Below are positions 1-7,794 of a stretch of DNA of 64,000 nt, in pieces (within the stretch, counting starts at the first letter, position 1; every line of letters begins with the position of its first letter). Source of the DNA: Pseudomonas putida (lineage in GTDB: Bacteria > Pseudomonadota > Gammaproteobacteria > Pseudomonadales > Pseudomonadaceae); the NCBI RefSeq assembly GCF_002025705.1, contig NZ_CP018846.1, positions 5,695,501-5,759,500 of the forward strand, written 5' to 3'. The translations under genes were made by a program, and so were the position numbers. The notes beneath the pieces were generated by a model. That model did no database searches. It was given only the letters and a program-made list of their open reading frames with translations, and had not been told where the DNA came from.

Positions 1-1
1 G

Positions 2-289
2 ATGAAGCCCGGTTCGGTGGTCATCGACCTGGCGGCAGCCCAGGGCGGCAACTGCCCGCTGACCGTTGCCGACCAGGTGGTGCAGGAGAACGGCGTGATC
101 ATCGTCGGCCCGACCAACCTGCCAGCTCAGGTGGGCGCTGATGCCTCGGCGCTTTATGCACGCAACCTGCTGGACTTCATGAAGCTGCTGTTCGACAAAG
201 ACGGCGCGCTGGTCATCAACCTCGAAGACGACATCGTCGCGGCCTGCCTGATGTGCCGCGACGGCCAGGTCGTCCGCAAGAACGGCTAA
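2..289 (+). CDS. pntAA: NAD(P) transhydrogenase subunit alpha part 1, C-terminal fragment
   Basis: The last 95 codons of the NAD(H)-binding alpha-1 subunit of proton-translocating transhydrogenase; the 5' end lies outside the window, so the ATG at base 2 is internal. The visible part carries the end of the alanine dehydrogenase/PNT fold (VVIDLAAAQGGNCPLT, then ARNLLDFMKLLF). The enzyme couples hydride transfer between NADH and NADP+ to proton movement. Pseudomonads split the alpha chain into a soluble PntAA and a membrane PntAB. That fits here, because a short membrane protein gene follows after 11 nt with its own AAGGAG site. Identification rests on the fragment plus the following pntAB and pntB. 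Confidence 0.93.
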   Translation: MKPGSVVIDLAAAQGGNCPLTVADQVVQENGVIIVGPTNLPAQVGADASALYARNLLDFMKLLFDKDGALVINLEDDIVAACLMCRDGQVVRKNG

Positions 290-300
290 GGAGCACGACA

Positions 301-615
301 ATGGAAGACATGCTGATTTCCCACGGCATCTACAACCTGATCATCTTCGTGCTGGCCATCTATGTGGGCTACCACGTGGTGTGGAACGTCACCCCGGCGC
401 TGCACACCCCGCTGATGGCGGTTACCAACGCCATTTCGGCGATCGTCATCGTCGGAGCCATGCTGGCGGCGGCCTTGACCGTGACCCCGGCCGGCAAGCT
501 GATGGGCACCCTGGCGGTGGCCCTGGCTGCGGTCAACGTGTTCGGTGGCTTCCTGGTCACCCGCCGCATGCTTGAGATGTTCAAGAAGAAAACCAAGAAC
601 GAGGCGCAGAAGTAA
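301..615 (+). CDS. pntAB: NAD(P) transhydrogenase subunit alpha part 2 (membrane)
   Basis: A 104-aa membrane protein, the small membrane half of the split alpha subunit. It has three to four hydrophobic segments (roughly residues 10-30, 36-57 and 62-84) and a lysine-rich cytoplasmic tail. An in-frame start exists at 253, but that would overlap pntAA. The ATG at 301 is preceded by AAGGAG at good spacing and gives the family N-terminus MEDMLISHG. It sits between pntAA and pntB with 2 nt to the latter, so the three genes are one operon. With PntB it forms the proton channel of the enzyme. Confidence 0.93.
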   Translation: MEDMLISHGIYNLIIFVLAIYVGYHVVWNVTPALHTPLMAVTNAISAIVIVGAMLAAALTVTPAGKLMGTLAVALAAVNVFGGFLVTRRMLEMFKKKTKNEAQK

Positions 616-617
616 GC

Positions 618-2069
618 ATGAGCATGAATCTGGTAACGCTCCTCTACCTCGTCGCCTCGGTGTGCTTCATCCAGGCGCTCAAGGGTCTGTCGCACCCGAC
701 CACCTCGCGGCGTGGCAACCTGTTCGGCATGATCGGCATGGGGCTCGCGATCCTCACCACGGTTGGCCTCATTTATAAGCTCGGCGCGCTCTCCGTTGGT
801 AACGGCGGTGCCACCGCCGGTATCGGCTATGTCATTGTCGGCCTGCTGATCGGCGGCACCGCCGGTTCGATCATGGCCAAGCGTGTCGAGATGACCAAGA
901 TGCCGGAACTGGTCGCCTTCATGCACAGCATGATCGGCCTGGCTGCGGTCTTCATCGCCATCGCTGCTGTGCTGGAGCCGCAGTCGATGGGCATCGTCGC
1001 CGCCATCAGCGACCCGATCCCCACCGGCAACCGCCTGGAACTGTTCCTTGGCGCAGCCATTGGTGCCATCACCTTCTCCGGTTCGGTGATCGCCTTCGGC
1101 AAGCTGTCGGGCAAGTACAAGTTCCGCCTGTTCCAAGGCGCACCGGTACAGTTCGCAGGTCAGCACAAGCTGAACCTGATCCTGGGCCTGACCACCATCG
1201 CCCTGGGCCTGCTATTCACCTTCACCGGCCATTACAGTGCCTTCACCCTGATGCTGGTCCTGGCCTTCATCATGGGCGTGCTGATCATTATTCCGATCGG
1301 TGGTGCCGACATGCCGGTGGTGGTGTCGATGCTCAACAGCTACTCGGGTTGGGCGGCGGCCGGTATCGGCTTCTCCCTGAACAATTCGATGCTGATCATC
1401 GCCGGCTCCCTGGTCGGTTCGTCTGGTGCGATCCTCTCGTACATCATGTGCAAGGCGATGAACCGTTCGTTCTTCAACGTCATCCTTGGCGGCTTTGGCG
1501 GCGATGTCGATGCCGGCGCGGCGCAAGGCTCGAAAGAACAGCGCCCGGTGAAGTCCGGCTCGGCCGACGACGCCACCTTCCTGCTGAGCAACGCTGACAG
1601 CGTGATCATCGTCCCGGGCTACGGCCTGGCGGTGGCCCGTGCCCAGCACGCACTGAAGGAACTGACCGAGAAACTGACCCACAACGGTGTGACCGTGAAA
1701 TACGCGATCCACCCAGTGGCAGGGCGCATGCCTGGTCACATGAACGTACTGCTGGCCGAAGCCGAAGTGCCGTACGACCAGGTGTTCGAGATGGAAGACA
1801 TCAACGCCGAGTTCGGCCAGGCCGACGTGGTGCTGGTGCTGGGCGCCAACGACGTGGTCAACCCAGCGGCGAAAAACGATCCGAAGTCGCCGATCGCCGG
1901 CATGCCGATCCTCGAAGCGTTCAAGGCCAAGACCATCATCGTCAACAAGCGCTCCATGGCCAGCGGCTATGCCGGCCTGGACAACGAACTGTTCTACCTG
2001 GACAAGACCATGATGGTATTCGGTGACGCGAAGAAGGTCATCGAAGACATGGTGAAAGCGGTGGAGTGA
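618..2069 (+). CDS. pntB: NAD(P) transhydrogenase subunit beta
   Basis: A 483-aa beta subunit. The N-terminal half, about residues 1-265, is a bundle of hydrophobic helices that shares the proton path with PntAB. The C-terminal part, from about residue 310, is the NADP(H)-binding domain III, with VIIVPGYGLAVARAQH and later GANDVVNPAA, both typical of the family. Length is normal. The protein balances NADPH and NADH pools using the proton gradient. It starts 2 nt after pntAB and is followed by a strong intrinsic terminator, so it is the last gene of the operon. Confidence 0.96.
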   Translation: MSMNLVTLLYLVASVCFIQALKGLSHPTTSRRGNLFGMIGMGLAILTTVGLIYKLGALSVGNGGATAGIGYVIVGLLIGGTAGSIMAKRVEMTKMPELVAFMHSMIGLAAVFIAIAAVLEPQSMGIVAAISDPIPTGNRLELFLGAAIGAITFSGSVIAFGKLSGKYKFRLFQGAPVQFAGQHKLNLILGLTTIALGLLFTFTGHYSAFTLMLVLAFIMGVLIIIPIGGADMPVVVSMLNSYSGWAAAGIGFSLNNSMLIIAGSLVGSSGAILSYIMCKAMNRSFFNVILGGFGGDVDAGAAQGSKEQRPVKSGSADDATFLLSNADSVIIVPGYGLAVARAQHALKELTEKLTHNGVTVKYAIHPVAGRMPGHMNVLLAEAEVPYDQVFEMEDINAEFGQADVVLVLGANDVVNPAAKNDPKSPIAGMPILEAFKAKTIIVNKRSMASGYAGLDNELFYLDKTMMVFGDAKKVIEDMVKAVE

Positions 2070-2102
2070 CAGCGGCCGCTGCAAACCAGCTGATATAAAG
2101 GA

Positions 2103-2136
2103 AGCCCCGGTCAGAATCTGCCGGGGCTTTTCTTTT
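2103..2136 (+). terminator. Intrinsic terminator of the pnt operon
   Basis: A stem of GCCCCGG and CCGGGGC around a 10-nt loop is followed by TTTTCTTTT, about 35 bp after the pntB stop codon. Confidence 0.9.
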
Positions 2137-2255
2137 GTTGATCCGGATCAACGGCTCTAATTCAAGGCTTCTCATACGACCATGGTCGTGGGACGGCAAT
2201 GGGCGAAATCTCTAGACTGCGCTTCAGTAGTTTCAGTAGCCCGAGATAACAATCC

Positions 2256-3749
2256 ATGTACCGTGATCGTATCCGCTTGTCCTCCCTGCACAGCAAGGTA
2301 ATGAGTGCGGCTGATGCCGCTGGCCTGATCGAGGACGGCATGACCGTCGGCATGAGCGGTTTCACCCGCGCCGGCGAAGCCAAGGCTGTGCCGCATGCCC
2401 TGGCCGAACGCGCCAAGCAGTCGCCACTGAAAATCAGCCTGATGACCGGCGCCAGCCTGGGCAACGACCTCGACAAGCAGCTGACCGAAGCCGGTGTGCT
2501 GGCCCGCCGCATGCCGTTCCAGGTTGACAGCACCCTGCGCAAGGCCATCAACGACGGCCAGGTGATGTTCATCGATCAACACTTGTCGGAAACCGTCGAG
2601 CAGCTGCGCAACCAGCAGCTCAAGCTGCCGGATATCGCGGTCATCGAAGCCGTGGCCATCACCGAACAGGGCCACATCGTGCCGACCACCTCGGTGGGCA
2701 ACTCGGCCAGCTTCGCGATCTTCGCCAAGCAAGTGATCGTCGAGATCAACCTGTCGCACAACGCCAACCTCGAAGGCTTGCACGACATCTATATCCCGAC
2801 CTATCGCCCGACCCGCACGCCAATCCCGCTGGTCAAGGTCGACGACCGCATTGGTAGCACCGCGATCCCGATCGACCCGGCCAAGATCGTCGGCATCGTC
2901 ATCAGTGACCAACCGGATTCGCCATCCACCGTCCTGCCACCGGATGACGAAACCCAGGGCATCGCCGACCACCTGATCAACTTCCTGAAGAATGAAGTGG
3001 AAGCAGGCCGCATGACCAACAAGCTCGGCCCGCTGCAGGCTGGTATCGGCAGCATCGCCAACGCGGTGATGTGTGGCCTGATCGAGTCGCCGTTCGAAGA
3101 CCTGACCATGTACTCCGAAGTACTGCAGGACTCGACCTTCGACCTGATCGACGCAGGCAAGCTGAGCTTCGCCTCGGGCAGTTCGATCACCCTGTCGACC
3201 CGTCGCAATGCCGATGTGTTCGGCAACCTGGAGCGCTACAAGGACAAGCTGGTCCTGCGCCCGCAGGAGATCTCCAACCACCCCGAAGTGGTCCGCCGCC
3301 TGGGCATCATCGGCATCAACACGGCGCTGGAGTTCGACATCTACGGTAACGTCAACTCGACCCACGTCTGTGGCACCAAGATGATGAACGGCATCGGCGG
3401 TTCGGGTGACTTCGCCCGCAACGCCCACCTGGCGGTGTTCGTCACCAAGTCGATCGCCAAGGGCGGTGCCATTTCCAGCGTGGTGCCGATGGTCAGCCAC
3501 GTTGACCATACCGAACACGACGTCGACATTCTGGTCACCGAGCAAGGCCTGGCCGACCTGCGTGGCCTGGCACCGCGTGAGCGTGCCCGGGCAATCATCG
3601 ACAACTGTGTGCATCCGGACTACCGCGCTGCGCTGAACGATTACTTCGATCGCGCCTGCCAGCGTGGCGGCCACACCCCGCACATCCTGCGTGAGGCACT
3701 GAGCTGGCACGAGAACCTGGAAGAAACGGGGCGCATGCTCGCCAGCTGA
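2256..3749 (+). CDS. Acetyl-CoA hydrolase / succinyl-CoA:acetate CoA-transferase family protein
   Basis: A 497-aa class I CoA-transferase of the acetyl-CoA hydrolase/transferase family (AarC, Cat1, ScpC type). Such enzymes move CoA between acyl-CoA and a carboxylate through a glutamyl-CoA intermediate. The probable catalytic glutamate is E288 in MYSEVLQDS, followed by the glycine-rich GIGGSGDFARNA segment near residue 385 that shapes the CoA site. Both halves of the fold are complete. The gene stands alone: it follows the pnt terminator and precedes a long intergenic region, with a hairpin just after its stop. Whether it acts mainly as acetate:succinyl-CoA transferase or with another acyl group cannot be told from sequence. 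Confidence 0.9.
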   Translation: MYRDRIRLSSLHSKVMSAADAAGLIEDGMTVGMSGFTRAGEAKAVPHALAERAKQSPLKISLMTGASLGNDLDKQLTEAGVLARRMPFQVDSTLRKAINDGQVMFIDQHLSETVEQLRNQQLKLPDIAVIEAVAITEQGHIVPTTSVGNSASFAIFAKQVIVEINLSHNANLEGLHDIYIPTYRPTRTPIPLVKVDDRIGSTAIPIDPAKIVGIVISDQPDSPSTVLPPDDETQGIADHLINFLKNEVEAGRMTNKLGPLQAGIGSIANAVMCGLIESPFEDLTMYSEVLQDSTFDLIDAGKLSFASGSSITLSTRRNADVFGNLERYKDKLVLRPQEISNHPEVVRRLGIIGINTALEFDIYGNVNSTHVCGTKMMNGIGGSGDFARNAHLAVFVTKSIAKGGAISSVVPMVSHVDHTEHDVDILVTEQGLADLRGLAPRERARAIIDNCVHPDYRAALNDYFDRACQRGGHTPHILREALSWHENLEETGRMLAS

Positions 3750-4101
3750 TCCAGCTGCACCAACTGTTCGGGCCTTGTCGTCGCCACGCCGGCGACAAGG
3801 CCAGTACAGTCAATCCCACCTACCTGAACACTTCCACCTATTACCTGATAAAAACTGTACTACTGTACTGGTGATTTCAGGCCTTCGCGTCTTTCAAAAC
3901 CTCTGATTGAAGCAAAAACGCACCACGCCAGTGCGGACCGGTACAGTTGCGCCTATTTCGAGTGCAACAGTAGGGTTAAACAGTTAACTGGCCCATCGCA
4001 ATACTAATGAACTGTATCTACTGTTATGGACAGCAGAGGAGGATCATTGGCATCAGTTAAATCACTACCTAATCCCGCCATAAGCGGAAGGATGAAGCAT
4101 C
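3750..4101. other. Intergenic region with a hairpin and repeated GTACAGT/ACTGTAC motifs
   Basis: No plausible gene is seen in these 352 bp. A GC-rich hairpin (GGCCTTGTCG...CGACAAGGCC, 3771-3802) without a clear U-tract follows the CoA-transferase stop. The rest is AT-richer and carries GTACAGT or its complement at 3804-3810, 3854-3860, 3862-3868 and 3941-3947, plus a weaker ACTGTAT at 4011-4017. It probably holds the promoter and operators of the small DUF1127 gene that follows. Confidence 0.6.
3854..3868. promoter_or_regulatory. Tandem ACTGTAC direct repeat, candidate operator
   Basis: Two copies of ACTGTAC (3854-3860 and 3862-3868) lie in direct orientation with an 8-bp period, inside a region where the motif occurs five times in about 640 bp. 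Direct repeats of this sort suit GntR/MocR-type regulators, but the regulator is not in the window and the assignment is inference. Confidence 0.4.
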
Positions 4102-4317
4102 ATGGAACGTACCCTCAGTTCCGGTCTGGTTTTTGAAAGCAACGCCCAGCAGTCCAAGGCCTCGATGCCACTGCGCGCTATCTCCACCCTGCTGCTGTGG
4201 CAGCGTCGCATGGCCAGCCGCCGTCAACTGGCTCGCCTTGACTCCCGCCTGCTGGCCGACGCCGGTATCAGCGAGTCGCAGCGTTATGAAGAGCTGAGCA
4301 AGCCGTTCTGGCGCTAA
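4102..4317 (+). CDS. DUF1127 domain small protein
   Basis: A 71-aa basic protein. Residues about 28-65 form a DUF1127 (YjiS-like) domain: an arginine-rich helix (LLLWQRRMASRRQLARL) followed by LLADAGISESQ. Members in other proteobacteria have been linked to RNA binding or small-molecule metabolism, but this protein's role is unknown. The start has GGAAGGATGAAG upstream. The gene is monocistronic, bounded by the motif-rich leader and by an intrinsic terminator 40 bp after the stop. In Pseudomonas such genes are often strongly regulated; the GTACAGT copies upstream suggest the same here. Confidence 0.85.
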   Translation: MERTLSSGLVFESNAQQSKASMPLRAISTLLLWQRRMASRRQLARLDSRLLADAGISESQRYEELSKPFWR

Positions 4318-4618
4318 GCTCCGGTTCGCCGGCTGAGGCCGGCACCGCGAATTTCCGAACCCGTTGCAGGCGACTGCAACGGGTTTTTTATTGCCCATGA
4401 AGTGCGGGCCAGAGCGGTTTCAAGCAAAACAGGTACAGTTTTGCAAGAATTAGATAATGACCGTAACAGTTGTCCACTGTGGCGCTCATTAACATCCAGA
4501 AACAGCACCGCGTGATACGCTTCGCTCAGCAGTCTGGTAGAAGCAGTTGTCAAAAACGTACCTCGACTCGCTGTGCAAGCGTCCGATAAAGCAGAACCCT
4601 ATCCAGGAGTCCAAGAAC
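4318..4618. other. Intergenic region between the DUF1127 and DUF2388 genes
   Basis: These 301 bp contain the DUF1127 terminator (4358-4389), a fifth GTACAGT copy at 4433-4439 and related CAGTTG words near 4465 and 4553. No open frame with a ribosome-binding site is seen. It probably holds the promoter of the DUF2388 cluster. Confidence 0.6.
4358..4389 (+). terminator. Intrinsic terminator after the DUF1127 gene
   Basis: An 11-bp perfect stem AACCCGTTGCA/TGCAACGGGTT with a 6-nt loop runs into TTTTTT. Confidence 0.92.
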
Positions 4619-4936
4619 ATGTCCCGTAAATACCTGATTAGCGCCGCCCTGCTGCTCGGCCTGGCCAGCACCGCCAATGCCAGCAGTTTCGTTGTCACCA
4701 CAGATGCCGTGGTCCGCGCTTTCGCCGCCTCCACCGACGCCACCTCCGACCTGACTTCATCGTTCCGCGATGACAAGATCGTGCAGGCCGCACGTGATGA
4801 CGCCGCCAGCTTCGTCGGCACCGAAGGTGCCATTCGTGGTGCGCGGCTGGAAAGTGCCTTCCTGCACATCCGCTCGACCATGCCGCAGCTGCAAGCCAGT
4901 GATGCGCAGCTGGCCCAGGCCATCCTCGCGATCTGA
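4619..4936 (+). CDS. DUF2388 domain secreted protein (copy 1)
   Basis: A 105-aa protein with a signal peptide (MSRKYLISAALLLGLASTANA, cleavage near residue 21) and a DUF2388 domain. The core DDAASFVGTEGAIRGARLESA is shared with the next two genes. An upstream in-frame ATG at 4547 would make a non-signal N-terminus, whereas the ATG at 4619 has AGGAG at good spacing. No catalytic motif is recognised and the function is unknown. It is the first of three paralogues in a row, all exported, followed by a large exported protein, suggesting a joint periplasmic role. Confidence 0.85.
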   Translation: MSRKYLISAALLLGLASTANASSFVVTTDAVVRAFAASTDATSDLTSSFRDDKIVQAARDDAASFVGTEGAIRGARLESAFLHIRSTMPQLQASDAQLAQAILAI

Positions 4937-5018
4937 TCAAGGCTATGCAAACAGGTGCGTTGGCCAGGGCCCTCGCACCTGGAGTAGCCTTCGCCGTTAA
5001 TTTCCCCAGCCCTCAAGA

Positions 5019-5318
5019 ATGCTTATGCGTTATCTGTTGCCGTTGCTGTTCACCGCCACTGGCATGGCCAGCGCCCACGCCATGGACACCACAACCCAAG
5101 GCCTGGTCATCACCGGCTACGTCACCAGCCAGGTCACCGTAGCTCCCTTCGACCGTAAACTGGTAAGGCAGGCCCGTGACGATGCTGCGGCATTCATTGC
5201 CAGCGATGGCCTGATCCGCGGTGCACGCCTGGAAGCCGCACTCGACTCCCTGCGCCACAACTGCGCTCGGCACTCCGTCGGCGACCTTGAACTGGCAGAA
5301 GCAATTCTCGTCCAATAA
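5019..5318 (+). CDS. DUF2388 domain secreted protein (copy 2)
   Basis: A 99-aa paralogue of the genes before and after. It has a signal peptide ending near AHA (residue 21) and the core RQARDDAAAFIASDGLIRGA, then LEAALDSLR. It carries one cysteine in HNCARH that the neighbours lack. The start could be 5019 or the ATG two codons later at 5025; neither has a strong ribosome-binding site, so it may be translated less than its neighbours. The 82-bp gap from copy 1 contains no clear terminator. Confidence 0.8.
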   Translation: MLMRYLLPLLFTATGMASAHAMDTTTQGLVITGYVTSQVTVAPFDRKLVRQARDDAAAFIASDGLIRGARLEAALDSLRHNCARHSVGDLELAEAILVQ

Positions 5319-5354
5319 CTACCCCTGACTCCCTGTATTTTTCGGAGATGCTCC

Positions 5355-5675
5355 ATGCGTAAACCGCTGATTGCCGCTACCCTCGGCATGTTGCTGCTGG
5401 CCGACCTGGCCCATGCACAGACCCTGGTGGCCACCAGCAACATCATCGTGCGTGCCTTTGGCCGCTCGATCGATTTCACCTCTGACACCACCACTTCGAT
5501 CCGCGATTCCAAAGTCGTGCGTGAAGCCCATGACGATGCCGCCAGCTTCGTCGCCAGCAATGGCGATATCCGTGGCGCGCAGCTCGAAGCCGCTTTCAAC
5601 ACCCTGCGCGAGCGCGTACCTGAAGCGCGCGACGCCAGCGACCAAGTACTGGCCGAAGCCATTCTCGCGCTGTGA
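5355..5675 (+). CDS. DUF2388 domain secreted protein (copy 3)
   Basis: A 106-aa third DUF2388 paralogue with signal peptide MRKPLIAATLGMLLLADLAHA and the conserved core HDDAASFVASNGDIRGAQLE. CGGAG precedes the ATG by 8 bp. It resembles copy 1 more closely than copy 2 (both have a phenylalanine-serine stretch before the core). The 3' end overlaps the next gene by 4 bp (GTGA), so the two are translationally coupled. Function unknown. Confidence 0.85.
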   Translation: MRKPLIAATLGMLLLADLAHAQTLVATSNIIVRAFGRSIDFTSDTTTSIRDSKVVREAHDDAASFVASNGDIRGAQLEAAFNTLRERVPEARDASDQVLAEAILAL

Positions 5676-7630
5676 ACCACGTGCGTGCCTGGCTGCTCGG
5701 CTGCGTCCTGACGCTGCTGGGCACACCCGCCCTGGCCGATCTGCAGCTCGAACTGCAGGCGGCTGGCCTCGACCCGCAACAGGTCCAAGCCAGCCAGGCC
5801 CTGCTTGACGAGGCCATGGGCAAGCTGCCCCCACGATTCAAGCAACAGCTGGACCGGCGCGTTCAGGTCAGCTGGAGCGACAACATGCCAGCCGATGCCT
5901 ATGGCCAGGCTTCTCTGGTTTCCACCCTGGCGCTCAACCGCCGCCTGCTGCCAGGCCTGGCTGATGGGAGTGCCGCCACCGAGCGCACCAACCGCCCCCA
6001 TGGCACCGTGCGCGAAGAGTTGCTTGCCACCGTTCTGCATGAGCTCACCCATATCTATGATCGCGCCCGCCTGTGGCCCAGCGCCGAGCGGTCGCTGATC
6101 GCCCGCTGCGCGCGCCAGCAAGGCACGTTGGGCAAGATCGGCCAGCCGGAAGAGTGCCGCGGGCAAGCCGAACGCCGCTTTACCCTCAGTGACGACCCGC
6201 GCCTGCTCGACCTGGCCGGCTGGCCGCAATACGTCGGTCGCCGGGGTGAGCGTGAGCAGCACAACGCCCAGTTCATGCGCAGCCCCGACAGTTACGAGCT
6301 GAGCAGCCCCAAGGAATACATCGCGGTCAACATGGAGTATTTCCTCCTCGACCCGAGTTATGGCTGCCGTCGGCCAGCGCTGAACCAGTACCTGCGTGAC
6401 CACTTCGGCTGGGCGCCACAGCAGAACACCTGCGCCAAGGGCTTGCCGTTCATCAATGCCGGCAGTGACTTCGCCCGCCAGCCGCTGGGCGAGATCGACC
6501 CTGAGCGGGTCTACCAGGTTGACTTCCTTTTGGCTGAAGCCAATCAGAACCTGGTCAGCCGCTGGGGCCACAGCATGCTGCGCCTGGTGATCTGCAAACC
6601 CGGTCGCCCACGTGGGCCGGACTGCCGTCTGGACCTCGACCAGAGCCTGGTGCTGTCCTACCGTGCATTCGTCAACGATGTGCAGCTGTCCAGTTGGGAC
6701 GGCCTGGTCGGTGTCTACCCTTCACGACTGTTCGTGCTGCCGCTGGGCCAGGTGATCGACGAATACACCAAGACCGAGCTGCGCAGCCTGGCTTCGGTGC
6801 CGCTCAAGCTGAACCGCGACGAGATCGAAAACCTGGTACGCCAGGCCGCCGAGATGCACTGGAGCTACGACGGCAACTATTGGTTCCTGTCCAACAACTG
6901 CGCCGTGGAGTCGTTGAAGCTGCTGCGCAGCGGCACTGCCAACCCACGCCTCAATGACCTCGACAGCATCATGCCCAATGGTTTGCTGGCGGTGCTCAAG
7001 GGCAGGGGGCTAGCCGATACCAGCGTGCTCGATGACCCACGCGAAGCGCTGCGCCTGGGTTACCGCTTCGACTCCTATCGCGACCGCTACCAGGCCATGT
7101 TCGATGTGCTTAGGAAGCAGCTGCCGATCCAGCAAACCCAGGTCGAGGACTGGCTGGCCCTGGATGCAGAGCAAAGACGCCCATGGTTCGACAAGGCTAA
7201 CCTGCGCACCAGCGCAGCCTTGCTGCTGCTGGAGCAGGCCAGCCTGCGCCGGCAGTTGCTGCTGGCTCAGGACGAAGTGAAACAGCGTTACCTGAACGCT
7301 GCTGCGCTGAAGGACGGCAGCATCAACAAGGCCGACGCAACCCTGAAGCAGATGCTCGCCAACAGCGGCTTCCTCAGCCGCCCGGCCGAGTTGCTGGATG
7401 CCAAGGGCTATGGGTTGCCGCAGCCAGATGAGCGTACGCACCTGGAACAGGTCAGTACCGAACGGCAGGCCAAGCTGCTGCGCCTGAGTACTGATCTGGA
7501 CAAGGAGGTGAGGGCACTGCTGGAACCCTCGCGGGCGAAGGAAATTGCTGCGGTCGAGGCTAATGTGAAGCAGATTGGCGAGCATCTGCGGGCACTGCAC
7601 AAGGCAGCTGGCGGCCTGCAGCTACCCTAG
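5672..7630 (+). CDS. Large periplasmic DUF4105-like protein with HExxH motif
   Basis: A 652-aa exported protein (signal peptide about residues 1-23) starting with GTG that overlaps the stop of the upstream DUF2388 gene. Residues 123-127 are HELTH, the zinc-metallopeptidase signature, inside an N-terminal region containing YEL-type and SPKEYIAVNMEYF segments. The middle part (about 285-480) resembles the DUF4105/Lnb N-terminal periplasmic domain (LVSRWGHSMLRLV, WFLSNNCAVESLKLL). The C-terminal 150 residues look helical and coiled. The coupling to three DUF2388 genes suggests a shared pathway in the envelope. Proteolytic activity is inferred from the motif only. Confidence 0.8.
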   Translation: MNHVRAWLLGCVLTLLGTPALADLQLELQAAGLDPQQVQASQALLDEAMGKLPPRFKQQLDRRVQVSWSDNMPADAYGQASLVSTLALNRRLLPGLADGSAATERTNRPHGTVREELLATVLHELTHIYDRARLWPSAERSLIARCARQQGTLGKIGQPEECRGQAERRFTLSDDPRLLDLAGWPQYVGRRGEREQHNAQFMRSPDSYELSSPKEYIAVNMEYFLLDPSYGCRRPALNQYLRDHFGWAPQQNTCAKGLPFINAGSDFARQPLGEIDPERVYQVDFLLAEANQNLVSRWGHSMLRLVICKPGRPRGPDCRLDLDQSLVLSYRAFVNDVQLSSWDGLVGVYPSRLFVLPLGQVIDEYTKTELRSLASVPLKLNRDEIENLVRQAAEMHWSYDGNYWFLSNNCAVESLKLLRSGTANPRLNDLDSIMPNGLLAVLKGRGLADTSVLDDPREALRLGYRFDSYRDRYQAMFDVLRKQLPIQQTQVEDWLALDAEQRRPWFDKANLRTSAALLLLEQASLRRQLLLAQDEVKQRYLNAAALKDGSINKADATLKQMLANSGFLSRPAELLDAKGYGLPQPDERTHLEQVSTERQAKLLRLSTDLDKEVRALLEPSRAKEIAAVEANVKQIGEHLRALHKAAGGLQLP

Positions 7631-7649
7631 CGCCTGCCTGCTGATCATC

Positions 7650-7794
7650 TGTGGGAGCGGCCATGCCGGGGCGCCGGACCGGTCGGAAAGGGCCGCAAAG
7701 CGGCCCCGGCAATATTTGCAGTTAAGCTGAAATCCAGGGGCTGCTTTGCAGCCCCTTCCGACCAGTCCGGCGCCCCGGCAAGGCCGCTCCTACA
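7650..7794. repeat. REP pair (REPIN-like)
   Basis: Two inverted GC-rich palindromic units lie between TGTGGGAGCGGCC and GGCCGCTCCTACA, the P. putida REP type. The right end supplies the stop codon of the GFA gene. Confidence 0.88.

Noticed and set aside
253..300. Upstream in-frame start for pntAB
   Set aside because: It overlaps pntAA, lacks a ribosome-binding site and is not in the family N-terminus; 301 has AAGGAG.
369..1166. 265-codon minus-strand frame
   Set aside because: It is antisense to pntAB and pntB, histidine/aspartate/glycine-rich as expected of a shadow frame, with no start signal.
2172..3710. 512-codon minus-strand frame opposite the CoA-transferase
   Set aside because: Long antisense frames are common in GC-rich DNA. 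Composition (V, D, H, R, Q) is that of a shadow and the plus-strand product is a known enzyme.
5117..6571. 484-codon minus-strand frame across the DUF2388 and HExxH genes
   Set aside because: It crosses several real genes and has no family similarity.
7650..7794. CRISPR-like repeats
   Set aside because: The repeats are dispersed inverted pairs of REP type across the window, not regularly spaced direct repeats with unique spacers.
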